DNA of 64,000 bases from Grammothele lineata. Lineage: Eukaryota; Basidiomycota; Agaricomycetes; Polyporales; Polyporaceae. The notes under the pieces were generated by a model. That model did not search any database, had not been told where the DNA came from, and saw only the letters and a list, made by a program, of their open reading frames with translations. Location of the stretch: assembly GCA_002150815.3 (NCBI GenBank), contig NDFF03000381.1:682001-746000 (forward strand). The letters run 5' to 3'. Shown piece by piece: positions 1-10,968 of the stretch. The stretch's first letter is position 1; each line of letters starts with the position of its first letter. The translations under genes and the position numbers were made by a program.

Positions 1-880
1 TCGCTCGGGATCTAGTCTGCAACACAGACGAGTAACATCTTGCTGTCTGTGAATGTAAGTATCTGCGTCACTTGCCTGGCTGCGGACGTTAGCGCTGACA
101 CGGCATACAGCGACCCTTTGAAGTTGCTTGATGTCGCGAACATTGGCTGACTCGACCTCGCTATAACTGTCTATCATGACAATTACTTCAGGGGCTGCTG
201 CAGGTTACATCTGCTGAGACGAATGTGTGGTCGTCTTCGCCAAGCCGTTCCGCGCAGTCTAGCGAAACCGTCATCGTCAATATGTTGTCCACGAACGACT
301 CAAGCTCGTCTGGTACTACATCGTTGAGGAGACTCCAAGTAGTGTCTTGCTGGGACGCTCCGCCGGATCACTGTCGTCGCCGAGAAGAACCGAAGTACGA
401 TAGTTGTCCTTACATAGCTTATGTCACAAATCTAGCTTCCAGAATTCTTCAGCGCGCCCTTTGGTATTGTCCTTTTCGCATCGGCAAGGCGCTCCGCGAC
501 GGCGGCATTGACTGCACTACCTTGAATACGAAGGCGAAGAGGACACGCTGGAGTCGGTAGAAAGCGTACGCCGTTGCCGTACGAAGATAATCAACCGCGC
601 AGGTACACGAGGGGCGATCCTCCGTGTTCTCTCTGTGACGCGGGCGAAGTCATTGGCACACTCAAGCTTCCGCAGACACTGTGAGCATCTCTGGACTATT
701 TGGCATAATCGCGGAACTGAGATGTTAACACATATCTATTCTCCCAGGGGTTCTATGTATGACAGATCTCCCAGCAGCAAAACGTACAACTGTCGAGCTC
801 GTAGTTACAGTCAGTTCTATGTGACCCACGAAGGCGACCAACTATCTTCATAGAGTTAGGCGATGTACTTCACCAAGTCG
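1..880. other. No supported gene
   Basis: Only short open frames on both strands. The longest is 111 codons on the plus strand at 225-560. It has no recognisable domain, no splice-joined continuation and a composition unlike the real exons further right. It lies 3' of the first P450 gene and may hold that gene's terminator, but I see no clear signal. Confidence 0.5.
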
Positions 881-3016
881 TCACATGAATGGGTCCAGAG
901 AGTCCGTTAGAATTAGCTGTTCTGCGCGCGCAGACCGCAATTTCACGACGTAATTGTAGAAGGGCGGGTGGCTAGGTTGTCGTAAAGAGACATGCATGTA
1001 TGAGATGAGACAAGAGTGACGCTGCTTGAAGAGATTACTCACACGGCGACCCCTCCGTCGTTCGTCTCCACCTTGTGCTCTAACTTCATCAGCAGGCCGT
1101 GCTCGTCGAGCGGCGGATGGATTTCGAAGGCTGCGAGTATGGACGCCGCGTATGCAAATAAAGAGGCTTCGGCGAAATGACGTCCCGGGCAGATCCTGTA
1201 TGACCATCGGGCGTCAGTGACAGTTAGTAGTTCACCAGAACGTGCGAGGGTGACATGACCTTCGACCAAATCCCCACACGAAGTTCCCTGGGTCGCCCGT
1301 GCTGAGATCAAGGAGGCCATTCTCGTCGAGAAACCTCTCAGGTATGAATGAATCTGGGTCCGGGTACACCTCAGTGTCACGAGACATTGCCCTGGTAGAT
1401 GAACAGAAATCATCAGCGAAACTACAAGACCTGTTTCGTGGGAATCATCGTACCATACGTTGGGAATAATCGTCGCCCCAGCGGGAATATGATACCCGTT
1501 GTATTCGTCATCGGCGACGGTTCTGTGCGGTGTCGCAATGGGAGCAACAACGTGCCACCGGAGAAGCTCTTTCAGGAGGGCACTGACGTAGGGAAGGGCA
1601 TCGCGGTCTGCGAAAGTGGGAAGCCTGTCCTTGCCGACGACGCGGTCCAGCTCGTCTTGTGCCTTACGCTGGACATCGGGGTGCATTGCCATTGAGAGGA
1701 AGAAGGCGCCAAGGGACATAAATGTCTAATCGCATTGCGAATAGGGTTAGTTGCCAGACGCAGGTTTCGCCGCCCTAGGTGGACTCACCGTGTCTGAGCC
1801 TCCTATATACCATTACGGATGGTATGAGTATATCGATGAAATTCTAGTTGTCAAACGAATTCTCGTACCAACGTAGGCCGAAGTCGAAATGTGCTTGATG
1901 AATGCTTCTAAGTCTGGCTCACACCCTCCTTCGAGACCGTAACGGCCCGGACTTTCGAGAAGACCGGACACGAATGACTCCTTTCCGACACCGGCCTTCT
2001 GCAGAGAGTAAGGCACGTCTCAGCACAATCGGAGAGAAGTTTCCCTACAGTATGGAACTCACTAATCCGTCGATCGTTGCTCTGTACAGTTCATTCTGGC
2101 TTGCATTGAGGAATGCCCTCGCATTTGCAGCATAGCGTTTGAATCCTCCACCAGGAAACCACGGCGGAAGATAACTCAAACTCGGTAGCGCCTCGACCGT
2201 AAACTTCCCAGGAGCTGCGATAGTCTCCGCTGTCGTTGCGATATCCTCAATCATGTGGAAGTACTTATCGTTGGCCTCTCCTACGTCGATGCCGAAGGTG
2301 ATGAGCATCAGAGTCGAAGCCACGGCGCTGAGAGTAAGCATGAACGTCGTCAGACATATATCCTTAGAAAGCAGAAGAGGAGGGATTACTCACAACTTTA
2401 CCAGCGCCGCCAAGTCAGGAGGAGACTTGAGCATAGAGGACAGGAGCCGCCGCGCCGACGTAAGCTGTACGTGTTGATAGTTACGCACGACATCGCTGTT
2501 GAAGGACTGGTGAAAGACGCGGCGGTGGAGTCTCCACCGACTACCGTAATTGTCAAGGAAGAAGAGGCAGTCTAGGCCAGTGCTAGGGATCCTGGAGTGT
2601 TAGCTATACGGTCATTAAGGGACACGGAGAACATACAGCTTAGCCATGACTGATTGGGGTCGGTCAGAGTAGTTGGCGGATCGCTTTTCGAGAAGCTCGC
2701 GGGCGACGCTGTAAGACCCCAATATGACCATAGATTGGCCGAGCGCATTCAAGTATACTACGTCCCCTGGGAGAGCGTCAGAGCACCGGCTAATGCAAGT
2801 AAAGTGTGGTTTCTCACCGTAACGCTGCGAGAGCCGATTAAACTCGGGTCCAAGATTTTTGCGAGGGATTGTGAGAGCATTCCCAATGAAAGGACAGGGC
2901 TGGGGGCCTGGAGGTAAGTGGTGGGAACGCTTATGCAGAGTATATCCGTATTGAAGTAGAGCAACAACAGAACCAATGAGAAGCCATTGTAGATAGACCG
3001 GAATAATGGACAGCAT
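881..3016 (-). CDS. Cytochrome P450 monooxygenase (O-methylsterigmatocystin-oxidoreductase-like class)
   Basis: Membrane-bound haem-thiolate monooxygenase, probably at the endoplasmic reticulum. The start is the ATG at 3016, just before a hydrophobic anchor (about residues 1-20) and the proline-rich hinge LPPGPQPCPFIG. Exons join into a full P450: C-helix WRLHRR (near 2550), I-helix GGSDTT built across two introns (near 1800 and 1725), K-helix ExxR as KELLR (near 1570), PERF region DPDSFIPERF (near 1345), and the haem loop WGFGRR|ICPGRHF, where an intron (about 1189-1254) splits the motif between the two arginines and the cysteine. The last exon ends in LDPFM then TGA at 881. No frameshift was found, and all P450 signatures are present at roughly the usual 500 residues. 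Family-level similarity is to the large basidiomycete group annotated O-methylsterigmatocystin oxidoreductase-like. The substrate cannot be told. A second, clearly different P450 lies 2.2 kb upstream on the same strand. Confidence 0.9.
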
Positions 3017-5243
3017 GGCTAAGGCGAGATGGGAGACGGTGTAAACATTTACCTGAGCACGGAGATTTATAGGTCGTCCGAAAGGACACGAGACGCCGTC
3101 AAACACCTTGAAACATGCCGCAATAAATCTTCTACAGAACCAGCAGGTATAAGCCGTATGGCTCCTATGGGGCGTGAATGAGCATGCATGTACGTTATAC
3201 ATCAATGATAGTCAGAACCGTGCCTATAGGGAAACGTCTTAGGAGATCCACTCGCTATCACCACAGTGTACCATGGATTTGCACCTGAAAGCATCACGTA
3301 TATCGTCTCACCTCGGAGAATTGATTTGAGGATGGTTGAACGCGGCCGATGAGGCCGATACGAAATTCCTGCTGCGCGGACGTTAGTAGATGGAGTCCGA
3401 GAGTCTTCTATCCCTCAGGCTCGGCCGCACAACCTACCATCCGCTGTGATAGGGTTTCGGAGCGTCAAATAGACGACTCTGTCGGAGATCTTAGACTATG
3501 ATTCGAAGATCACGGACGCAGCTATTCTTGCGCGCTGGCTCAGAGCCATGATCTACGAAAAATAATGGTTAGGTCAATCTAACAGACATTGGCGAGGAGA
3601 AGGCGATACTCACCAACATCAACGAACTACGATCGTCAGCCCTTCGGTCAGCCGTACCCATATCTGGTTTGCTAACAGCATTCTAGGCGGGAAATCAAAC
3701 GCAATGTTGAACCCTGTGCATGCTGTGTAATTACGGGGGAGTGTGTCAGGATGTTAAGGACGCCGCTGCGAGAGCCGCCGAAGACGTTTGAAACGCTCAT
3801 GGCTAAGGTAATAGGATTTGTGAGCTGGCATTCGGCCCCATACAGCCCAATTGTTCAACGTTAATGACCGCAGTAGACGTCGCCGGAGGGTTACTTTTCG
3901 GATGCCACTCACATCGTGGATCTCGTTCACGTACTATCTTGACGCACCCTGCGAATCTGTCTGGCGCAACGCGGGGTGATCTGACGATGCTGAGAGACAC
4001 ATGCACTCCGAGTGCCGAAAGGCGTACTGCAATATCGAGTGACACAGCCAGATAGGTGAGTGTTGCTGTACGAAACCCGCTATAGCGCTCCACTCACCCG
4101 GAATCAAAGGACGCGAGTTGGTAGTACGTTGAAGTCTAGACCCAGGAGCAAGCGCTTAGCCTCATGACCAGCCTAGTGAGGCACCCTTGAGCTTGAAAGC
4201 AGTGTTAGGTGTCTCTTTCAGTCGGTGTACATTCATCACCGTCCACCACTGGCCTATGAGGATTATGAGAGCAGACGGAAGAAAGGGAGGCAATGACGAC
4301 ATGCGCGCCCATGAATTTCACTCAGCGGTAAGTTTCAAGAACTTTCGTCAAGGCTAGACTTGAACGCAAAAAAGCCACGGCAAGATTTTCGTAAACCTTT
4401 GACCAATACTCTGTCGCCGGGGGTCGATAGAGGGGCGGAGAAGGCGCATTCTGAGCCGGGATAGCGATCGGGGGCAGCAGATCTAGAAAGCACAGGGCGG
4501 ACGACGAGTGGAACGTAAGTACCACCACCGAGTTACCCGGGAAGTAGACGAAGCCGCATTGAGTTTAATTGAGATGAAATTTCGGCCATCATGACTCTTC
4601 TTCGATGAGTACAACCTTCGGGCTTAAGTGATAGCTGGGATAGGACAGGATGCCTGACAAAACACATGCTCCTAGAACTGGCTGTCCATAGTATTCCAAT
4701 TCAGCCAATATAAGTTAGCAGGGTTCTAACTTTCGTGCGATACACAAAGCCACTCAATGTCAACCTTGACTCGGACCTCCAATAAGATAATGTAACCATT
4801 CAAGTTGAAGACGTAGACTTACCTACTAAACGAACGTCCTCATGACTTCAAGACCGATGGATGACTATTTCAGCGGAGCGTGTTTTCCAGTCTCAGTAGT
4901 GATGCATTGATGTGCGACGCTACTATGACGAATGTGCTATGGCAGGGGAAGTTTAGTAGTATCACCGTCGGGCGAAAGACGTGGCGGGAGATGATGCTAT
5001 CGGTTAGCGCTGGATCAAGATAGCAGCCCTACCTACCAGCCGTGACGTCATAGTTACATTTTGCTTGCATCCATCGCGAGCAGCCAACTCAGACATCTCG
5101 ACTACAAGTTGAAGCCACGAGATATAGAAGAAACACGCGAAATGTGGTATTTCAAGCGTAGAAATCTCTTTGTACTACACGCGAAATCCGTTCGCCGTTC
5201 AACAACATACAATTAGAAAGCCGGCGAGACTACCCAGGACTGC
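3017..5243. other. Intergenic stretch between the two P450 genes
   Basis: About 2.2 kb with no supported gene. Minus-strand open frames of 96 codons (3803-4093) and 68 codons (4322-4528) have hydrophobic patches but no domain I recognise, and they are separated by many stops. It should hold the promoter of the 881-3016 P450 on its left. No repeat is visible by eye. Confidence 0.45.
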
Positions 5244-7535
5244 CTAATGAGGGCGCTTCCGGAATACCACCCTCCCTCTCGGATTGGGCAGAACATTGAC
5301 ACCCAGGTGCACATTAGGCGGTCGCTCAGTTGAGTCGTCTGCGAACTTGAAGTCGTAGTTGATCAGGATGTATGCCAAGATCGCCTTGAGCTCGAGAGAC
5401 GCGAAGAATCTCCCCGGGCTGTCGATAGCCCCAAATAAGCGTGAGTTATTTTCTGGACGTAAACCATACGAGGAACGTATATAGCCCACCATGCCCCCTT
5501 GCCGTGTCCGAAACCTAAGAAGTCGTTGGCTGTGGTCACAAACTGGAACTTTGTTCCTCCAGTGTCGCCTGTACCCCGAGCTGCAGCGGCCGCCCGCATG
5601 CGCGCAAACCGGAACGCGTCGAACTCTTGGGCATGTTCGTAGTTGGCGTCGTCATGGTGTGCACCGCGAGCTGCAGCAGCGACGAGCGTGCCTCGCGGAA
5701 TGCGAGTGCCGTTTGCGAGAACGGTGTCTTGCATGGCCTTGCGGAAGATGGAAACTGAGGCGACTGTTCAGTTGGTGTCAGACGTCGCGTGAGAGAGCAG
5801 ATACGCACGGATGTTGATACCATTGAATCTCTGCGATTCCTTGAAGATGCTGTCTGTCTTCCACATCCTGTCTATCGCTTCTTTCGTCCATCCTTCCGCA
5901 ACAATGATAGGTTCAATCTCCTCGCGCAGCTCTTGCACAAGGGAGGGGTCGGCGATGAGATGGTACAGCACGTGGGTAAGGCTCTATGAAGGTGTGTCAG
6001 CTTGCACCTCGGCCGAGTGCTCGCTCAAGGCGCAGCATGAAAACGGGTAACATACGATAGAAGAAGTAATGATGGCCGCGAAATTGATTAGGAGAAGCCG
6101 CTGAGCAATGAACTCGTCGGGGCTTCCACGGTCCCGAATATGGTCTAGAACTGACTGGAACACGTCGGTCTGCGAGGATCGGAAAAGTTCAGTATCCAAA
6201 CACCTCGCTTGTGAAAAGGAAAGCACGCGAACCGGCCTGCCCTCCCAGTTGTCTTCGTGTGCGGCCAGCAACTTTCTCCTCTCTTCCACGAAAGGTTTGA
6301 CTTGCGCATACGTAGCACGAACAGTCCGAGCCATGTTGTTGACCATGCTTCCGACGAAACTGTAAAAAATATGTCAGTCGGAAAGGGTGTCCTGACGTCC
6401 CCAACTCCTCCCGATTTACCCCTTGAGAAACTTTGGGTATCTGTTGATGATGTTCCTATCCTTGATGAGGTCGTCCACGAAAGCGATCGTCAGCCTCACG
6501 TATTCTGGGTTCCGACCTGCGAAAATACAGCAGTCAGTGTCGCGTTGGGCCAAGACGCACAGAGTGGTAATCCGACAAACGCTCTATTGCTCACCCTCGA
6601 CACGACTTTGTTCATTTCTCGCATGAAGTCCACCGGCATCCAATCTAAAACATCGCACGCTCCAGTATTAGCCGCCTACGGATTCGGGCTTAGTGAGGCA
6701 GCACCGAGGCTTACCTTCACTAGGAGGCACATGCTCGTACACAGCTGCCGCGACTTCATCGGCAACGGCAGGCATAAGCGCGGCGAGATTGCGCGTCATC
6801 TTGTCCTTCACGATCGAAATATGGTATGGATCATCGTGTGAGTCCGGGCCGAGAGTGTACTTTGTACGGATGAACTATTTCGGGAGGGCGCGAATTGTCA
6901 GAAATGAGCGCTCGAAATATAATAAGGAGAAGAGGCGGCGACCCGAGAATGCCGTCACCCGCGCTCGTACAAACGCCACAGAAAGGGGGCGGCGAGCCGC
7001 ACGGGGGCAACTCAATCGCGAGAAGGAGAGGGACAACGATCAAAACGCACCTCCTGAACACCCTCAACGAACGAAAACTCGGAGCTGAGTCGCTTCCTGA
7101 GGTCGTCGACGAGCTCTTGCCCGCACACGACTACAAGCCACTGGTCTGGAAGGGCGAGCTTGAACACGCCGTTGTAGTACTGCAGAAAAGGAGAGGAGCG
7201 ATCATCCGTGTGAAGATACGTATGGGTCAGTAAGGAGGCCCTATTGGCTCTCAGGGTATGTGCGGTTCACTCGGCACACCTTGGAGTAGCCTTCTTCCAC
7301 GAGAGTCTTCGCGCAGGTTAGGAATTTCCAAGCGTCGATGTAGGAAAAGAGAGGGTCGGACCACTCTCCCGCAGTAGGAATGAGGCGAAGCTAGAGTCAG
7401 AAACGTCGTGAACGGTCTGAAAGACATGTCACTTTACGGCATGAATATGCTTACAGGATCGAAGATTCGTTTATACGCGTAGAGAGCAAATAGGACACCA
7501 GCAGCGACCCAAATGATCTCGTTGGAGAGCTCCAT
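5244..7535 (-). CDS. Cytochrome P450 monooxygenase (basidiomycete ent-kaurene-oxidase-like class)
   Basis: The start is the ATG at 7535, followed by a short anchor (about residues 5-20). Readable blocks in order are YTLGPDSHDDPYHISIVKDK (about 6865-6805), SNRAFVGLPLCRNPEYVRLT (split by an intron near 6540), NFAAIITSS in the I-helix (near 6080), ExxR as KESQR (near 5845), FDAFRF (near 5620) and the haem loop FGHGKGACPGRFFA. The haem loop is split inside the cysteine codon by an intron at 5419-5489; splicing restores the canonical Cys. The gene ends in FRKRPH then stop at 5244. It appears intact. The I-helix lacks the usual acidic-threonine pair and instead has the AAIxTS form known in several basidiomycete P450 families. 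Its sequence is clearly unlike the neighbouring P450, so this is not a recent tandem duplicate. The substrate is unknown; fungal relatives act on terpenoids or lipids. Confidence 0.88.
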
Positions 7536-7596
7536 GGGTGTTGAGCAGAGATGGAGGCACAGGTAATTGAGGGCAAGCGATAAAGACAGCCACCTC

Positions 7597-7604
7597 TTTA
7601 TTTA
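7597..7604 (-). promoter_or_regulatory. Likely TATA box of the 5244-7535 P450
   Basis: Reads TAAATAAA on the minus strand about 62 nt upstream of the chosen ATG, the same spacing seen before the esterase genes in this window. Confidence 0.4.
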
Positions 7605-7849
7605 AGTATCCATCTCGGATTCTGAGGTCTTCAACCTCGGCTGGTATTCGAACGCGCTCGGGAACGCGGCGATGTTGGTCTACGAAGGCCTGCTGACCGG
7701 GTTGTCGAGTGCTTTGCTCGGTGCCGAACCATATAGTACGAGGTGAAAGACGACCGGGTGATCAAGCTAGCAAAAATGACTAAAGATAAGCCTAGACTTA
7801 GTACCCTGGTAGGAAGGGAGGATCGCTCGAGGAGTACTCACTCTCAAAA

Positions 7850-8650
7850 CGCACTAGACACGGCTTCCTCGGCATTCGTGAAGCCATTTCATCACTCAGC
7901 GTCTTGAGAAGCGGTTCAGTCAGCTCAACAAAGAAGTAAGAAGTGAGGAAACCGGGACATACAGGTGTCACCGCAAGACCCTATGCGTATTGAGAGGAAT
8001 GTCGTCAATGCCGGAGCATCCGCAAATGGTCATATCGTTGTCCGAACCCATTGCTTTGCAAATGGATGATATAAATGTGTGTTCGATAGGAAACTCTTCG
8101 GCGCTGCAACTAGTCTATGAGATACATAATTTTAGATCAATATAGTAGAAAACGAGACGCACAGAGCGGTACCACATGTCAACTGTACGACTTACTGGCT
8201 GTCTCGTAGAACGAGGGTGCTGTTTAGGCTGGGGTATTCTCGGCGTAGCTTGAGCGGGAAGACGTGATGTATGGCCTCAAGAGTATCGGGGTCGGATTTA
8301 TGTCGATGAACTTCGACAGGTTGTCGCTGCCTTGGACAGGAATCTAGGATGGAGTCTGACGGCTTGTAATTGGCTTTTTGAAACGAGCATCAATGTAGCA
8401 GATGCCATCTTGCGCTATACGGGGTCAGCGTGAGATGTCGAAGAGGTGATCTAGAGTATTTGAGCGTGAACACGAAGCTGAAGCTTCAGGCAGGCGGCGG
8501 CGCAGTGGGCCACTAAAATGCCACGTGGCAATAAAGCGCCAAAATAATGGCAGACGCTCATAGGCGCTTAGAGAACTACTAGCAGAACCTTCTTCCCTTC
8601 CCTCAGTCCATGAATGTACACCAATGACCCCTTGTGCCAAAGCCCTCAAG
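7850..8650 (-). pseudogene. Exon-like relic of an unidentified gene
   Basis: Several minus-strand stretches look like coding exons, but they do not join into one open frame. Near 8290-8200 a segment reads LEAIHHVFPLKLRREYPSLN and runs to a clean GTAAGT donor. A branch-like region and TAG acceptor follow near 8110, then another open segment to about 7985. A third segment near 7930-7870 reads LLKTLSDEMASRMPRKP. The ORF at 8425-8649 (74 codons) may be its 5' part. Reading frames change and stops intervene, so this is either a decayed gene or one whose splicing I could not resolve. I do not recognise the family. The 8651-9287 stretch upstream shows nothing further. Confidence 0.25.
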
Positions 8651-9287
8651 AAAGCCTGCTTGTAAAGGTAGATCTTGTATACTCAGATAACACGTGTTTT
8701 ACCACCTAGACTCTGCGGCCTGCGACCCCGTATTCTCAGCTCTGCAGGTGTCACGTAGCGTGAGGTAGCGCAAAGTTACTGCCCGCAATGATGCGCTGTC
8801 TGCGGCCGTCCCTACTCATACCACGACTGAGGAATCGTCCCGGAACGAAACACACCCGGATCTCTCCTCCGAACTTTGCATCCCGATGCTGACAACCCCT
8901 GCAATGGAGACCTGTAGTCGTCGTTGGTGAGCATCTTAGTCAGTGCTCCCCTCGATCAACCCGAAGCTGTGCGAGGACCTCACTGTGCCGACGTCGCAGT
9001 GTTTTCCTATCAACAATGGAACTACAGTGGGGCATAATCCACAGCGAAATCCGCCTCCGACTCCGACTTTAGCGTGGCCTCTCTGCATACAATCTTCCCG
9101 ACCCACCACGGCCTCCGAGGAACCAGCGCTTGATTAGGCCTTGTCACCGTCGTGCCGCGCGATGACGCACGCGCAGGGCGGCGCGACACACCCGGGCCCG
9201 CTGTCCACGGCGAGCACGACGGGCGCGGTTATCGAACTCCTCTTCTGACCCGTCGTTGGCGATGGACGGCGCGCGGAAAAGACCGCC

Positions 9288-9295
9288 TATATAAC
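9288..9295 (+). promoter_or_regulatory. TATA box of the reductase gene
   Basis: TATATAAC lies 97 nt upstream of the ATG at 9392, in an otherwise GC-rich stretch. Confidence 0.5.
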
Positions 9296-9391
9296 CTGCG
9301 TGGCCGACATGACGCCTCTCACCACATCCCGATTCCGCCGTTTTCAGTTCACACTCCAACACTCACGAATCCAACCAGCTAGCAACTAGAC

Positions 9392-10709
9392 ATGGCAGTC
9401 CAGAAAGCACTCACCCTCCCGGTTGCGCGCGCCCCTTGGGCGCTCGTCAACGACTATCCGATCGCACCGGTCGGCCCGAAGGAGGTTCTCATCAAAGTGG
9501 TTTGCGCAGCGCTAAATCCCGTCGACTGGAAGATCCAGAAATACGCGCCTCCCTTGGTCGAGCAATACCCGTCAGTCGGCGGCATTGATGGCTCGGGAAT
9601 CGTCGAAGAGATCGGCGCGGAGGTCACGAACGTCGTCAAGGGCGACAAGGTGTAAGTGCTTTTCGCTCGCTAGCTAAACACCTATGCTGACTTTTCTCTA
9701 TTGTAGCCTCTTCCCCGGAGGTTTCGACCCTGTTCGAGCAACGTTCAAGCAGTACTGTGTCTGCCCTGCCGCGCACACAGCCAAGGTTGGCCATCTCTAT
9801 ATTCTTGTTCTCCAACAAACTGTTGATCCCTGCGCCCGAAGATTCCCGACAACCTCACTTTCGAGCAGGCCGCGTCCATCCCGCTCGGCATTGCCACGGT
9901 CGTGAGCGGCATTTGGGGTCATGTCTCTACCGAGCTGTCCGCAGGGCTCCCTGCTCCTTGGGAAGAGGGCGGCAAGACGAAGTACGCGGGCAAGCCCGCA
10001 CTTGTTATGGGAGGCTCGTCCTCCGTGGGGCAGTTCGGTACGTTGCGCGACGTTTCCTCGGTCTCGCGCGCATTTCACTGACGCGAACTCTGGATATAAA
10101 GCGATCCAGATGGCACGCCTCAACGGATTTTCCCCCATCATAACGACCTCCTCCCTCTCTCATGCCGAGTACCTCAAGTCACTTGGCGCGACGCACGTCC
10201 TTGACCGTTCGCTTGCCGCTCCGGCGCTCCTCTCCTCTATCGCGTCTATCGCATCCAGCACGCCCGTGGCATACGCGTACGACGCGATCGGTGAAGCCAG
10301 CACCCTTCTTTTGGCGTACGACGCGCTCGGAGACGGAGGCGCGCTCGTTACCTCCAACCCCCGCGCCGCGCCGCTCCTCGCAGAGCGCGTCGCGCGCACG
10401 CCAGACGACGGCAAGCGCCTCGCGTGTCCGATCGCGACGCTCACTCTCCCGGCCAATGTCGCGGTTGGGGACGCTCTGTTCGCACATCTCAGCGATTGGC
10501 TGCGAACGGGCGAAGTTATGGTGAGTATCTTGTTGCAATCTGGCGCCGTCGCGTATATCTAACTTGAACATCTCGGCTTTCCATCATAGCCGAACAGAGT
10601 CGAAGTCCTTCCTGGGGGTCTGACCGGGATCCCCGCGGGGCTGGAGCGCCTAGCGGAGGGCAAAGTGAGCGGAACGAAGCTCGTCGTACGTATTGAGACG
10701 ACGGAGTGA
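9392..10709 (+). CDS. Zinc-free medium-chain dehydrogenase/reductase (quinone oxidoreductase / enoyl reductase-like)
   Basis: Five exons (9392-9651, 9707-9785, 9842-10037, 10102-10520, 10590-10709) join to 1074 nt, 357 residues, with every intron GT...AG. The N-terminal GroES-like domain reads NPVDWKIQKY and GIDGSGIVEEIG. The Rossmann part has the NADP(H)-binding stretch VMGGSSSVGQFAIQMARL, interrupted by an intron after the Phe codon. The usual catalytic-zinc ligands of alcohol dehydrogenases are not evident, so it belongs with NADPH-dependent quinone oxidoreductases and trans-acting enoyl reductases. It is probably soluble; no signal peptide is seen. It ends 259 nt from the convergently transcribed esterase A. 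Its role beside two P450s could be in detoxification or secondary metabolism, which is inference from position only. It looks intact and the start has a sensible context. Confidence 0.9.
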
Positions 10710-10968
10710 GTTCATGGACATTCCTCGAAGTATTAGTACTGTTGGCCGTCTCTGGCTCTACCAATGTACTTCGAGTTCGTTTTAAACATGGTCGTCGTAT
10801 GACTGCAGTCTTCGGCCATAGTTCAAATCTCGAAGTTGACATGTGCTGAACGTCTCAAACACTCTGGCATTAACGTGATCTCCATTACAAGTCATACCAT
10901 AAGAGCGAATTACCTCAACGACAGCCTAAACTCGTGTATGGCTTCGTTCCCATGATACATCTGGCAGT

